Positions 23,947 through 33,188 of a stretch of DNA of 64,000 nucleotides are shown piece by piece. Source of the DNA: Pontitalea aquivivens (GTDB lineage Bacteria > Pseudomonadota > Alphaproteobacteria > Rhodobacterales > Rhodobacteraceae); the NCBI RefSeq assembly GCF_046507575.1, contig NZ_JBKFEY010000001.1:662406-726405 (forward strand), read 5' to 3'. Position numbers and translations under genes: made by a program. Under the pieces are notes generated by a model that saw nothing but the letters and a program-made list of their open reading frames with translations, was not told the DNA's origin and made no database searches. Numbering within the stretch: position 1 is the stretch's first letter; every line of letters starts with the position of its first letter.

Positions 23947-24387
23947 ATGAAGATCGCGGGGCTTCTTCTTGTCGCGCTGCTGCTTGCAGGCGCCGCCTGG
24001 GTGCGGCTGGCCCCGTCCGATCCGGCCCGCTGGCATGTCGATCCGCAAACCGCGCCGGACCCGGACCGCCCCAGTTTCGCGCGCCTGGACCCGGGCCAGA
24101 TCATTGCGCCACAGCCCGCCCCCGATCTGGCCGCCCGGGTCCAGGCGGCGATGCTGGCGCTGCCGCGCACGCGGCTGCTGGCGGGGTCCGCCGCCCAGGG
24201 GCACATGACCTTCATCACCCGCTCGGCGGTCTGGGGTTTTCCCGACTATACCTCGATCCGGGTGCTGCCTACGCGCGACGGCGCCACGCTGGCCGCCTTC
24301 GCGCGCGCCCGCTTTGGTCATTCCGACCTTGGGGTGAATGCCGCGCGTCTTGACATCTTGCGCCGCGCGCTTGCCCCCCCCAGATAA
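23947..24387 (+). CDS. DUF1499 lipoprotein-like protein
   Basis: A 146-residue protein with an N-terminal signal or anchor helix (residues 3-20) and a DUF1499 domain that ends in the diagnostic ARFGHSDLGVNAARLDIL. Function unknown. It starts 16 bases after agmatinase and is probably cotranscribed. The dispersed element B begins seven bases past its stop. Confidence 0.75.
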   Translation: MKIAGLLLVALLLAGAAWVRLAPSDPARWHVDPQTAPDPDRPSFARLDPGQIIAPQPAPDLAARVQAAMLALPRTRLLAGSAAQGHMTFITRSAVWGFPDYTSIRVLPTRDGATLAAFARARFGHSDLGVNAARLDILRRALAPPR

Positions 24388-24394
24388 CCCGCAC

Positions 24395-24462
24395 CCCTTC
24401 GGCTTTGCCGAAATATCCCGGGGGGAAAGCGGCCGGGGGCCGCTTGGGGGGCAGCGCCCCCC
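24395..24462 (+). repeat. Dispersed palindromic element, copy B
   Basis: CCCTTCGGCTTTGCCGAAAT then ATCCCGGGGGG (24395-24425), with a perfect TTCGGC-TTT-GCCGAA stem. A second stem AAGCGGCC/GGCCGCTT (24427-24445) and a third GGGGGGCAGCGCCCCCC (24446-24462) follow directly. It fills most of the gap between the DUF1499 gene and prfA and could act as a terminator or RNA-stability element. Confidence 0.8.
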
Positions 24463-24513
24463 GGCGCCCTCTCCACCCTTGACCCCGTTCGAAACACAGG
24501 CCAAACCGCCCCC

Positions 24514-25569
24514 ATGTTGCCGCAAGAGAAACTCGACCAGATCCTCGCCCGTTTCGAGTTCCTCGAAGCGCGCCTGTCCGCGGGCGCAAGCCCGGCCGAC
24601 ATTGCCCGCATCAGCCGGGAATATTCCGACCTCAAGCCCGTGGTGACCCAGATCGCGGCCTGGCGCCAGGCCCGCGCCGACCTGACCGAGGCCGAGGGCT
24701 GGCTGGCCGACGCGGAAATGCGCGAACTGGCCGAGGATGAACTGCCCCGGCTCAGGGCGCGCATCCCGCAGATGGAACAGGCGCTGCGCCTGGCGCTCTT
24801 GCCCAGGGATGCCGCCGACGCGCGCCCCGCGATCCTGGAAATCCGCCCTGGAACGGGCGGCGAGGAGGCGGCGCTTTTCGCAGGCGATCTCTTGCGCATG
24901 TATCAGCGCCATGCCGAACAGCAGGGCTGGTCCTTCCAGCTTCTGGACCTGACCCAGACCGAACTGGGCGGCGTCAAGGAAGCCACCGCCCGGATCGAGG
25001 GCGAGGGCGTCTTTGCCCGGCTGAAATACGAATCCGGCGTGCACCGCGTGCAGCGCGTGCCCGAAACCGAGGCGGGCGGGCGCATCCACACCTCGGCCGC
25101 GACGGTGGCGGTCCTGCCCGAGGCCGAAGAGGTCGATATCGACATCCCGGCCGCCGACATCCGTATCGACACGATGCGATCTTCGGGCGCGGGCGGGCAG
25201 CATGTGAACACCACCGATTCGGCGGTGCGCATCACCCACCTGCCCACGGGTATCGTGGTGACCAGTTCGGAAAAGTCCCAGCACCAGAACCGCGCCAATG
25301 CGATGGCGGTGCTGCGCGCGCGGCTTTATGACATGGAACGCGCCCGTCTGGCCAGCGAACGCGCCGAAAACCGCAAGTCGCAGGTCGGCTCGGGCGACCG
25401 CTCCGAACGCATCCGCACCTACAACTTTCCGCAAGGGCGCCTGACCGATCACCGCATCAACCTGACGCTTTATGCGTTGGGGCAGATCATGGATGGCGAT
25501 CTGGGCGCGGTGATCGATGCGCTGGTGGCCCATGATCAGGCCGGGAAACTGGCGCAGATGGAGGCGTGA
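24514..25569 (+). CDS. prfA: Peptide chain release factor 1
   Basis: It recognises UAA/UAG and triggers peptide release. The 351-residue protein has GGQ at 227-229 (SSGAGGQHVN), the methylation target of PrmC encoded next, and the codon-recognition tripeptide PET at 184-186 within RVQRVPETE. Neighbour prmC starts four bases after the stop. Confidence 0.97.
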   Translation: MLPQEKLDQILARFEFLEARLSAGASPADIARISREYSDLKPVVTQIAAWRQARADLTEAEGWLADAEMRELAEDELPRLRARIPQMEQALRLALLPRDAADARPAILEIRPGTGGEEAALFAGDLLRMYQRHAEQQGWSFQLLDLTQTELGGVKEATARIEGEGVFARLKYESGVHRVQRVPETEAGGRIHTSAATVAVLPEAEEVDIDIPAADIRIDTMRSSGAGGQHVNTTDSAVRITHLPTGIVVTSSEKSQHQNRANAMAVLRARLYDMERARLASERAENRKSQVGSGDRSERIRTYNFPQGRLTDHRINLTLYALGQIMDGDLGAVIDALVAHDQAGKLAQMEA

Positions 25570-25573
25570 TCCC

Positions 25574-26485
25574 GTGGCGCAAGACCCCCCCGCCGCCCCT
25601 TCCACGGCCACCCCTTCCACGGCCACGCCCTCCACCGCCGCCGAGGCCCTGCGCGGCGCCATCGCGCGGCTGAAGGGGGCGGGCATCGACACGGCCCCCG
25701 GCGATGCGCGCCGGCTGCTGGCCCATGCGATGGGGATCGGTGCCGACCGGCTGACGCTGCACCTGCCCGATCCGCTGGACCAAGGCCGCGCGGCGGCCTT
25801 CGCGGCGGCGATCGCGGCGCGCTGCGCCCGCCAGCCGGTCAGCCAGATCACCGGATGCCGCAGCTTTTGGGGCCGCGACTTCCGCGTTACCCGCGACACG
25901 CTGGACCCGCGCCCCGAAACCGAAACGCTGGTGGCGCTGGCGCTGGCCCGGCCGTTTTCACGGGTGCTGGATCTGGGCACCGGCACCGGCTGCATCCTGC
26001 TGACGCTGCTGGCCGAACGGCCCGCCGCGCGCGGGCTTGGGGTGGATCTGTCGCCCGCCGCCCTTGACGTGGCACGCGACAATGCCGCCCGCCTTGGCCT
26101 TGCGGCCCGCGTGGATTTCGTCCTGTCGGACTGGTTTTCCGCGCTCAGCGGTCCGTTCGATCTGATCGTGTCGAACCCGCCCTATATCGCGGCGGCGGAA
26201 ATGCCCGGTCTGGCCCCCGAGGTGCGCGACTGGGAACCGCATCTGGCGCTGTCGCCGGGCGGCGACGGGCTGGACCCTTACCGCATCATCGCGGCGGGCG
26301 CGGGCGCGCATCTGGCGCCGGGCGGGCGGATCGCGGTGGAAATCGGGCCCAGCCAGGGCGCGGCGGTGGCGGGATTTTTCCGCGCCGCAGGGCTTGAACA
26401 GGTGCGCGTGCATCCCGATCTTGATGGCAGGGACCGTGTCGTTTCGGCCCAAAGCGCGCAATTTGCCGATAGTTGCGGCAAATAG
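25574..26485 (+). CDS. prmC: Release factor glutamine methyltransferase
   Basis: It methylates the GGQ glutamine of release factors with S-adenosylmethionine. The 303-residue protein has TLDPRPETE, the SAM loop LDLGTGTGCILL and the catalytic SNPPYIA. The GTG at 25574, four bases after prfA, gives MAQDPPAAP; there is no good ATG. The N-terminus carries three tandem PSTAT-type units from a 15-base DNA repeat (25606-25650) not expected in the family. Confidence 0.92.
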   Translation: MAQDPPAAPSTATPSTATPSTAAEALRGAIARLKGAGIDTAPGDARRLLAHAMGIGADRLTLHLPDPLDQGRAAAFAAAIAARCARQPVSQITGCRSFWGRDFRVTRDTLDPRPETETLVALALARPFSRVLDLGTGTGCILLTLLAERPAARGLGVDLSPAALDVARDNAARLGLAARVDFVLSDWFSALSGPFDLIVSNPPYIAAAEMPGLAPEVRDWEPHLALSPGGDGLDPYRIIAAGAGAHLAPGGRIAVEIGPSQGAAVAGFFRAAGLEQVRVHPDLDGRDRVVSAQSAQFADSCGK

Positions 26486-26690
26486 CTGCCAAAATTCGCG
26501 GCATTGCGGCGATTCTCACTTGTCAGGCCGCCCGCGCCATGATTATTCAATCGCGCGCTGGTTGGAAAAGGCTCCGCCGCGCGGCTCAGCTTCATACTGC
26601 GGGTCTTGTGTTCCGGGGCGTCTTGCGGCGCATCGGAACGGGACCGGCACAGGCCACGATCCTGTCAGGGGTCAAGACACACGAAAGCAC

Positions 26691-27548
26691 ATGAGATCAT
26701 CCAAATCCCGTTCGCGTTCCAAGTCGAACCGCCAGCGCACGATCGGCAACATCATCAACCGGGTGTTCGACAGTTCCGGCCCCGAGGGCAAGGTGCGCGG
26801 CACGCCGCAGCAGATCATTGACAAATATCTGATGCTGGCGCGCGATGCCCAGTTGTCCAACGATCGCGTGGCCGAGCAGAATTTTCTGCAGCACGCGGAA
26901 CATTACACCCGCATGCTGGGCGAGGCGCAGCGCGAAATGGCGCGCGAACAAGAAGCCCGCCAGCAAAGCCAGGGTCAGCAGCATCAGGGCCAGTATGGTC
27001 AGGGTCAGCAGGGTCAGCAGAACGGTCACGGCCAGCAGAACGGTCACGGCCAGCAGAACGGTCACGGCCAGCAGGGCGGCAATGGCCACGGCCACGGCCA
27101 GCCGCAGCCGGGCGGCCATCCTGCCCGCGACCGCGCCGAACCGCGCCACAGCGATGACCAGCCCGATCTTGCCACGGACACGGCAGATCTTCCCCCGGTG
27201 ATCGAGGCCGCCGGGGAAGACCGCTCGAATCTGGTGGAAACCCCCGAAAGCCGCCCGGCCCGTCCGCGCCGCGAACCGCGCCAGCCACGGGGTGAGCGTC
27301 CGAAGGACGGCGCGCGCCATGCGCAAGCCGCCACCGCCGACAACGACGCGCCTGTGCCCGCGGCTGCTCCTGCGGCTGTGGAACCGGCCCCGGCCCAGCC
27401 CGCGGCTGAGGCCGATGTGCCTGCCGTGGCGAAACCCGCGAAATCGGGTGACAAGCCTGCCGCCCCGCGCAGCCGCAGCCCACGCAAGCCGCGCGGCGAA
27501 GCCAAGCCCGCGCAGCCCGCCCCGGGCGAGGCCCCGGCGGTCGAATGA
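26691..27548 (+). CDS. DUF4167 domain protein
   Basis: A 285-residue alphaproteobacterial protein. Residues 1-85 are the basic, conserved DUF4167 domain (NRQRTIGNIINRVFDSSGPEGKVRGT, then DKYLMLARDAQLSNDRVAEQNFLQHAEHY). The rest is low complexity: Q/G/H-rich with three QNGHGQ repeats from an 18-base tandem repeat (27021-27075), then a proline/alanine tail. Nucleic-acid binding is likely but unproven. The 205 bases upstream show no other gene. Confidence 0.8.
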   Translation: MRSSKSRSRSKSNRQRTIGNIINRVFDSSGPEGKVRGTPQQIIDKYLMLARDAQLSNDRVAEQNFLQHAEHYTRMLGEAQREMAREQEARQQSQGQQHQGQYGQGQQGQQNGHGQQNGHGQQNGHGQQGGNGHGHGQPQPGGHPARDRAEPRHSDDQPDLATDTADLPPVIEAAGEDRSNLVETPESRPARPRREPRQPRGERPKDGARHAQAATADNDAPVPAAAPAAVEPAPAQPAAEADVPAVAKPAKSGDKPAAPRSRSPRKPRGEAKPAQPAPGEAPAVE

Positions 27549-27589
27549 CTGGCCGCCGACCGGATCCGGTCGGCCGCAGGAAACAGCAA

Positions 27590-27614
27590 GGCCGCGCCCG
27601 GGGGCGCGGCCTTT
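27590..27614. terminator. Bidirectional terminator between DUF4167 gene and ksgA
   Basis: GGCCGCGCC and GGCGCGGCC pair around CGGG, followed by TTT. It lies between two convergent genes. Confidence 0.75.
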
Positions 27615-27678
27615 GCCATTCGGGCTGGTCATTCGGGCACGCCATCCGGGTATGGCCCCGCGCGACGCGCGCGCGTGT

Positions 27679-28527
27679 TCAGCCCTGCGCCGCCGCGATC
27701 ACCCGGGCCAGCGCGCAGAAACGTTCCAGGCTGATTTCCTCGGCCCGGGCGGTGGGGGCGATACCGGCGGCCTCCAGCTTGGCCTCGATTTCCGGTGCCA
27801 CGCCCTTCAGCGAGGCGCGCAGCATCTTGCGGCGCTGGTTGAAGCCCGCGGCCACCACGCGGCTAAGGATCGCGGGATCGGCGGGATAGCGCGGTTCCGG
27901 CAGCGCGGTCAGGCGCACCACGGCGGAATGGACCTTGGGCGCGGGCACGAAGGCCTCGGGCGGCAGGGTCATCACGATCTTCGCTTCGGCCCGCCATTGC
28001 GCCAGGATCGCCAGCCGCCCATAGGCCCTGGACCCGGGCCGGGCGACGATGCGTTCGGCCACCTCTTTTTGAAACATCAGCGTCAGGCTGTCCCAGAAGG
28101 GCGGCCAGTCGCGCGGGGTCAGCCAGCGCACCAGCAATTCGGTGCCCACGTTATAGGGCAGGTTGGCGACGATCCTGATCGGCGGGGTCAGATGCGCCAG
28201 CACGTCCACCGTCAGCGCATCGCCATGGATCACCTGCAACCGGCCCGGATAGGCGGCGGCGATCTGGTCCAGCGCGGGCAGGCAGCGTTCATCCTTTTCC
28301 ACCGCCAGAACGCGCCGCGCGCCCTCGGCCAACAGCCCGCGGGTCAGGCCGCCGGGGCCGGGGCCGATCTCCAGCACATCGGCGCCGGTCAGATCGCCCG
28401 CCGCCCGCGCGATCTTGGCCGTCAGGTTCAGATCCAGCAGAAAGTTCTGGCCCAGCTGCTTTTTCGCGATCAGCCCGTGGGTATTGATCACCTCGCGCAG
28501 GGGGGGCAGGCCGTCGATCGCAGTCAT
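27679..28527 (-). CDS. rsmA: 16S rRNA dimethyladenosine methyltransferase
   Basis: It dimethylates A1518/A1519 in 16S rRNA. The 282-residue protein has KKQLGQNFLLD, the SAM motif VLEIGPGPGGLTRGLL and the catalytic NLPYNVGTELL. The ATG at 28527 has AAAGG eight bases before it; a GTG nine bases earlier would be too close to that site. It is the last gene of the lptFGD-surA-pdxA-rsmA cluster. Confidence 0.95.
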   Translation of the reverse strand: MTAIDGLPPLREVINTHGLIAKKQLGQNFLLDLNLTAKIARAAGDLTGADVLEIGPGPGGLTRGLLAEGARRVLAVEKDERCLPALDQIAAAYPGRLQVIHGDALTVDVLAHLTPPIRIVANLPYNVGTELLVRWLTPRDWPPFWDSLTLMFQKEVAERIVARPGSRAYGRLAILAQWRAEAKIVMTLPPEAFVPAPKVHSAVVRLTALPEPRYPADPAILSRVVAAGFNQRRKMLRASLKGVAPEIEAKLEAAGIAPTARAEEISLERFCALARVIAAAQG

Positions 28528-28607
28528 GAAGGGCACCTTTGCTGTCAGGCCGGGGCGGATGCCGCCCGCCGTGGCGCGGGGATAGGCGAGAAGGCGGCCA
28601 AGGGCAA

Positions 28608-29591
28608 CTAGCGCGCCCGCGCCGCGCCCATGCCGGCGGCCATTTTCAGCGCCGCGATCAGGCTGGCGGGGTTGGCCAGGCCGCGCCCGGCAATGTCGAA
28701 GGCCGTGCCGTGATCGGGCGAGGTGCGCACGAAGGGCAGGCCCAGCGTCACGTTCACGCCGCCGTCGAAGTCCAGCGTCTTGATCGGGATCAGCGCCTGA
28801 TCGTGATAGGCGCAGATCGCCGCGTCATAGCGCGCGCGCGCGGCGGGGTGGAACATCGTGTCGGCGGGCAGGGGGCCGGCGATGGCATGGCCTTCGGCGC
28901 GCAGATCGGCGATCAGGGGGGCGATCCAGTCGGTTTCCTCATGCCCCATCGCGCCGCCTTCGCCGGCGTGGGGGTTCAGCCCCGCCACCGCAAGGCGGGG
29001 GGTACCGATGCCGAAATCGCGGGCAAGCCCGGCCGAGGTGATTTCGACCACCTCGCGCAACAACGCGGGCGTGAAGGCGCGCGGCACCTGCGACAGGGGA
29101 ATGTGGATCGTGGCAGGCACCACGCGCAGGCCGGGGCAGGCCAGCATCATCACCACCCGCGCGCCCCCCGCCAGATGCGCCAGATATTCGGTATGGCCCG
29201 GAAAGGCGAAACCCGCGCCATCCTGCAGGGCCTTCTTGTGGATCGGCGCAGTGGTCAGCGCCAGACCCTCGCCGCGCAGCACCAGATCGGCGCCGCGCGC
29301 GATCACGTCGACCACGCCATGGGCATTGGCCGGATCGGGCTGGCCAGGCCGGGCCGCGGCGGGGAAGGGATGGGGCAGCACCGGCAGCGCCGCGCCCGCA
29401 TGGGACATCGCTTCGGCAGGGTGGGAAATTTCGCGGATCGTCGTGCCGCGCGGCAGATGCGCGGGATCGCCGATCCAGACAAAGGGCAGCGCGGCGCGCA
29501 GGCTGTCCCAGGCCTTGGCGGCGATCTCGGGGCCGATGCCCGCAGGCTCGCCACAGGACAGGATCACGGGTCTGTCGATGCCGCCGATCAT
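28608..29591 (-). CDS. pdxA: 4-hydroxythreonine-4-phosphate dehydrogenase
   Basis: It oxidises 4-phosphohydroxy-threonine in the DXP-dependent vitamin B6 pathway. The 327-residue protein starts with SCGEPAGIGPEI. Metal-binding histidines are in FPGHTEYLA, LNPHAGEGG and YHDQALIP. Linkage to surA and rsmA is the same as in E. coli. Confidence 0.95.
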   Translation of the reverse strand: MIGGIDRPVILSCGEPAGIGPEIAAKAWDSLRAALPFVWIGDPAHLPRGTTIREISHPAEAMSHAGAALPVLPHPFPAAARPGQPDPANAHGVVDVIARGADLVLRGEGLALTTAPIHKKALQDGAGFAFPGHTEYLAHLAGGARVVMMLACPGLRVVPATIHIPLSQVPRAFTPALLREVVEITSAGLARDFGIGTPRLAVAGLNPHAGEGGAMGHEETDWIAPLIADLRAEGHAIAGPLPADTMFHPAARARYDAAICAYHDQALIPIKTLDFDGGVNVTLGLPFVRTSPDHGTAFDIAGRGLANPASLIAALKMAAGMGAARAR

Positions 29592-29613
29592 GCCCGCCCC
29601 GCCGCCCGAAAGG

Positions 29614-30855
29614 TCAGTCCCGCCGCCGGATCACGGCCTCGGCGCGCAGATCGGCCAGATAGGCATCGGCCATCGCCGTCAGGCGGGCGTTCTGCAGCCG
29701 GCTGCGCACCGCATCGCGCGTGGGCGCCGGGGCGTCTTCGCTGGCCAGCGCCTCGCGCTTGCACAGCATCAGGAACACGGTATCGCCGCCGCGCGACAGG
29801 TTGGTGGACACCTCGCCCGGGTCAAGGCGCGCCAGTTCCACCGCGATATCGGCGGGGATCTGGTTCTGCGGCAGCGTGTCATGGATCAGCCGCGTTTCGG
29901 GCTGGCCCTTGACGGCGGCGAACAGATCGACACAGCCGTCCACCTGCCCACGCAGGCGCGTGGCTTCGGCCAGGGCCGCCCCGGTTCCTGCGCCGGGGAT
30001 CAGATATTGCGCGAATTCAATCTGTTGCGGGGCGTTTGTCACCGCGCCGCCTTCGTCAATCGCGCGCAGCATAAAGACCGCGACCGCCCCGCCCAGTTCC
30101 ACCGGCTGGCTGGCCTCGCCCGGGGCAAGTGCCAGCAGCGTGCCGCGCAGCGCCGGGGGCAGGTTGCCCAGCGGCAGCCAGTCCAGCCGCCCGCCTTGCG
30201 CGCGTGATCCTGCGGCCGAAACCTCACGCGCGGCCGCGCCAAAGGCCGCCTCGCCGCGCAAGCCCGACACCTGACGCGCCAGCGCCATCGCCTCGGCCTC
30301 GCGGCCCGGGGGCGCGGGGATGATGATTTCCGAGATCAGCGCCCGCGCACCCTTGCCGGTTTCGGATTCGGGGGTCATCGCGCGGTCGATGTCGGCCTCG
30401 GAAATGCGCACGCGCGGGCTGAAGCGGGCGCGCACCACCTCGCGCCAGACCAGGCCAGCCTCGACGAAATCGCGGAAGGTTTGTGCCTCGACGCCTTCCT
30501 GGCCGATCGCCTGGATGAATTGTTCGGTCGCCATGTTCGCGCGGCCAGCGAATTCGGTCATGCCTTCGGCCAGCGCCTCTTCGGACAGGCGGATGCCCGC
30601 GCGGCGCGCCGCATCCATGCGCAGCCGGTCGTCGATCAGCGCCTTTTCCGCCTCGACCGGCAGGTCGCCGGGCGCGCGCAGGACACGCAGGAACCGTATC
30701 CGCTGGTCGATTTCATAGCCGGTGATGCCCAGGTCATTGACCTGAATCACCGGGGCGAACAGGTTGCCGCCCACCCCCTGCGCCGCCACGCGGTCCGCCG
30801 GAACCAGGGCTGTCAGCGCCAGAAAACCGCCAAGAAGAAAAGAAGCGCGCACCAT
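29614..30855 (-). CDS. surA: SurA-like periplasmic peptidyl-prolyl isomerase
   Basis: Periplasmic chaperone for outer-membrane proteins. The 413-residue protein has a signal peptide ending AAQ (residue 26), an N-terminal SurA domain (about 40-165) and one recognisable parvulin-type domain around residues 170-280 (ALISEIIIPAPP to VAVFMLRAIDE). It follows lptD by 38 bases; LptD is a known SurA client, which fits the order. Confidence 0.9.
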   Translation of the reverse strand: MVRASFLLGGFLALTALVPADRVAAQGVGGNLFAPVIQVNDLGITGYEIDQRIRFLRVLRAPGDLPVEAEKALIDDRLRMDAARRAGIRLSEEALAEGMTEFAGRANMATEQFIQAIGQEGVEAQTFRDFVEAGLVWREVVRARFSPRVRISEADIDRAMTPESETGKGARALISEIIIPAPPGREAEAMALARQVSGLRGEAAFGAAAREVSAAGSRAQGGRLDWLPLGNLPPALRGTLLALAPGEASQPVELGGAVAVFMLRAIDEGGAVTNAPQQIEFAQYLIPGAGTGAALAEATRLRGQVDGCVDLFAAVKGQPETRLIHDTLPQNQIPADIAVELARLDPGEVSTNLSRGGDTVFLMLCKREALASEDAPAPTRDAVRSRLQNARLTAMADAYLADLRAEAVIRRRD

Positions 30856-30893
30856 GTCTTCGTCCGTCCGTCGTCCGTTCCCGCCCGATCCGC

Positions 30894-33188
30894 CTAGCGC
30901 AGACAGCTGCGCCGGGCGCGGTCGATCATACCGCTGCTGCCAAACCCGGCCAGCTGCACCGAAAGCCCGATGTCGGTTTCGGGGTCCACACTAGAGGAGG
31001 AAGTGAACCGACGCGAGAGGGAAAGATCCACGGTGACGCATTCGTTGGCATATTGCACGCCAAGGGCGGCGCGCGCCGCGCGCTCGGCGGTGAAATCATA
31101 GCGGGTTTCCAGCCGGGTCGACCAGCCGTTGCCCCAGCGCCAGCCGCCATCGAAGGTCAGTTCCGATGTGCGGGTCGGGCGGCCTTCATCGGGGTCGGCC
31201 TCCATCCACAGCAGGCCTGCGGCCAGATCGTGGCGCGCGCCGCTGGTGGCCAGGCGCAATTCGTTGCGGGTCAGCGACAGATCGTCATCCAGCAGCGCCC
31301 GGTTCGACAGCGTCATCCCCCCCGCCGTGGTCAGATGCGCCGCCACCAGCCAGTCCGACAGCCGCCCGTCAAGGCCCGATCCGGCGCTGAACTGATCCAG
31401 GTCCTTCGCGCGCCAGACCCGGCCCGCCTGCACGCCGATCGACCAGCCCGCCGCATCCTGCCGGGTCCAGCCGATGCCCAGGTTCGCGCGCAGGCCCCGT
31501 TCGCGCATGTCCGCGCCCGGAAAACGCGACAGGGAAAACAGGTTGCCTTCGTCGAATTCGACCAGAAGGCTGTCGTCATTGGGCACGGGGGTCAGGCTGT
31601 CGCGGCTCCAGATCAGCTGGGCGACGGGTTCGATCACGTCCGTTGCGCTGCCCGCGCTGCGCAGCCAGGGCCAGCGCAGTTCCACCGCCGCCGAGGGCTG
31701 CGCCCGGAAGGTGGACCCGTTCAGATCCGGGTCGGGGTCCTGGCTGACGCGATAGGCATCCAGCGCCAGTTCCCCCTGCGCCGCCGCCAGAATGCCCCCG
31801 CCCAGCTGCCAGTTTCGCCGCCAGTCCGCCACCAGCGAGGCGCGCACCATGTCGCGCCCGTCGGCAAGGCTGTCCTCATCCGGCCCGTCCGCCAGCAGGT
31901 TCGAGGCGCGTTCATGGGCATGAACCCCGGCGGTCACGCTCAGCTCGCCGCCGATGGCGCCGGGGCGGTAGATGCGCGTCCACCGCAGATCGCCCGCCAG
32001 CGAGGGCTGGGTCTGGTCCGTCTCGCCGTCGCGCAGCGTATGGGTATGGCCTGCCCGGCCCCAGATCATGCGGTCGGCCCGCACCCGGTCCACCGTCATG
32101 CCCGACCACAGCCGGTCATCTTCGGTGATGTCATAGTTCAGCAGATAGGACCGGTCCGAGGTCAGCCGCAGCGTCACCCCCAGCCGGTAGTCGCGTGGCA
32201 GGTTAAACACCCCGTCGCCAAACAGATAGCCCCGGGTCTCGCCTTCGCGGATGTCGTCGCGCGTCACCGCGCCGTCCAGCACAAAGGCCCCCTGGCGCAG
32301 CGCCTGGCGATAGCGCAGGCCCAGCGTCCGCGTCCACGAGGTGGCGACATAGGGCGTTACCGTCAGATCGGCGGTTTCCCCCAGGGGGAAGAAATAGGGC
32401 AGCTTGATCCCGGTGCCGAGGCTGGATGTGGTGCGCAGCGCGGGCCGCAGCAGGCCGCGCATCCGCTCGACAGTAGGGTCGGGCATGCGCAGATGCGGCA
32501 GATACATCAGCGGCACCCCGGCGGCGCGGAACTGCGCGCCCGTAAAGTGGATCTGGCGGGTTTCGGCATCATGGGTCACGCGGCGGGCGCGGATTTCCCA
32601 CAGCGGCGTGGGCCGGTCGGCGCAGATCTGGCACGATGACGCCACGACCTGGTCCAGATGGGTGTAGCGCCCGGCCTCACGCCGGATCGAATTGGCGGCC
32701 ATCTGCAATTCGCGCGCCAGCACCAGCCGCGCGCCTGTCAGGATGCCATCGCGCAGATCCGCCGAAAGCTGTGCCTGATCGGCCAGCACGATCGCGCCGC
32801 GCTGGCCCGGTTCGGTCAGATGGATCGGGCCCCCGATGGTCAATTGGTCGGTAGAGCGGTCATAGACGATGCGCGTGGCGGTCAGCCGGCTGCCGCGAAA
32901 GAACACCTCGACCGCGCCTTCGGCGGTGATACGGTCGTCGCCGGTCAGGATGACGCGGTCGGCCAGCAGCGTCGCCGGTATCTCGGCGGTGGCAAGGGGC
33001 GGGGCCTGTGCGGGGGCCGGTGCGTGCCGGTTCGGTGCGTGCCGGTTCGGTGCGGGCAGGTCCTGCGCGGTGACGGGTGTGGCCAGTGGCACCAGCGCCA
33101 GCATGGGCAGCGAACAAAGGGCGGCAAGGACCGTCAGCCGGGCCCGGGCGGGCAGGGCGGGCTTTCGCATCGGGCGGGTCTTTGCCAT
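30894..33188 (-). CDS. lptD: LPS-assembly protein LptD
   Basis: Outer-membrane beta barrel that inserts LPS into the outer leaflet. The 764-residue protein has a signal sequence ending at VTAQ (residue 42), an OstA/LptA-like beta-jellyroll (about 75-230) and a barrel from about 250 to the end. Cysteine pairs in SSCQIC (N domain) and in NECVTVD and RRSCLR (barrel) are the likely disulfides. Three tandem 15-base units after the signal peptide encode PNRHA repeats. The start overlaps the lptG stop by one base. Confidence 0.93.
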   Translation of the reverse strand: MAKTRPMRKPALPARARLTVLAALCSLPMLALVPLATPVTAQDLPAPNRHAPNRHAPAPAQAPPLATAEIPATLLADRVILTGDDRITAEGAVEVFFRGSRLTATRIVYDRSTDQLTIGGPIHLTEPGQRGAIVLADQAQLSADLRDGILTGARLVLARELQMAANSIRREAGRYTHLDQVVASSCQICADRPTPLWEIRARRVTHDAETRQIHFTGAQFRAAGVPLMYLPHLRMPDPTVERMRGLLRPALRTTSSLGTGIKLPYFFPLGETADLTVTPYVATSWTRTLGLRYRQALRQGAFVLDGAVTRDDIREGETRGYLFGDGVFNLPRDYRLGVTLRLTSDRSYLLNYDITEDDRLWSGMTVDRVRADRMIWGRAGHTHTLRDGETDQTQPSLAGDLRWTRIYRPGAIGGELSVTAGVHAHERASNLLADGPDEDSLADGRDMVRASLVADWRRNWQLGGGILAAAQGELALDAYRVSQDPDPDLNGSTFRAQPSAAVELRWPWLRSAGSATDVIEPVAQLIWSRDSLTPVPNDDSLLVEFDEGNLFSLSRFPGADMRERGLRANLGIGWTRQDAAGWSIGVQAGRVWRAKDLDQFSAGSGLDGRLSDWLVAAHLTTAGGMTLSNRALLDDDLSLTRNELRLATSGARHDLAAGLLWMEADPDEGRPTRTSELTFDGGWRWGNGWSTRLETRYDFTAERAARAALGVQYANECVTVDLSLSRRFTSSSSVDPETDIGLSVQLAGFGSSGMIDRARRSCLR

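Noticed and set aside
23854..26082. 742-residue minus-strand frame opposite prfA and prmC
   Set aside because: A shadow of prfA/prmC; prfA and prmC have full motif sets.
31053..32639. 528-residue plus-strand frame opposite lptD
   Set aside because: Composition typical of antisense high-GC shadow; lptD is intact on the other strand.
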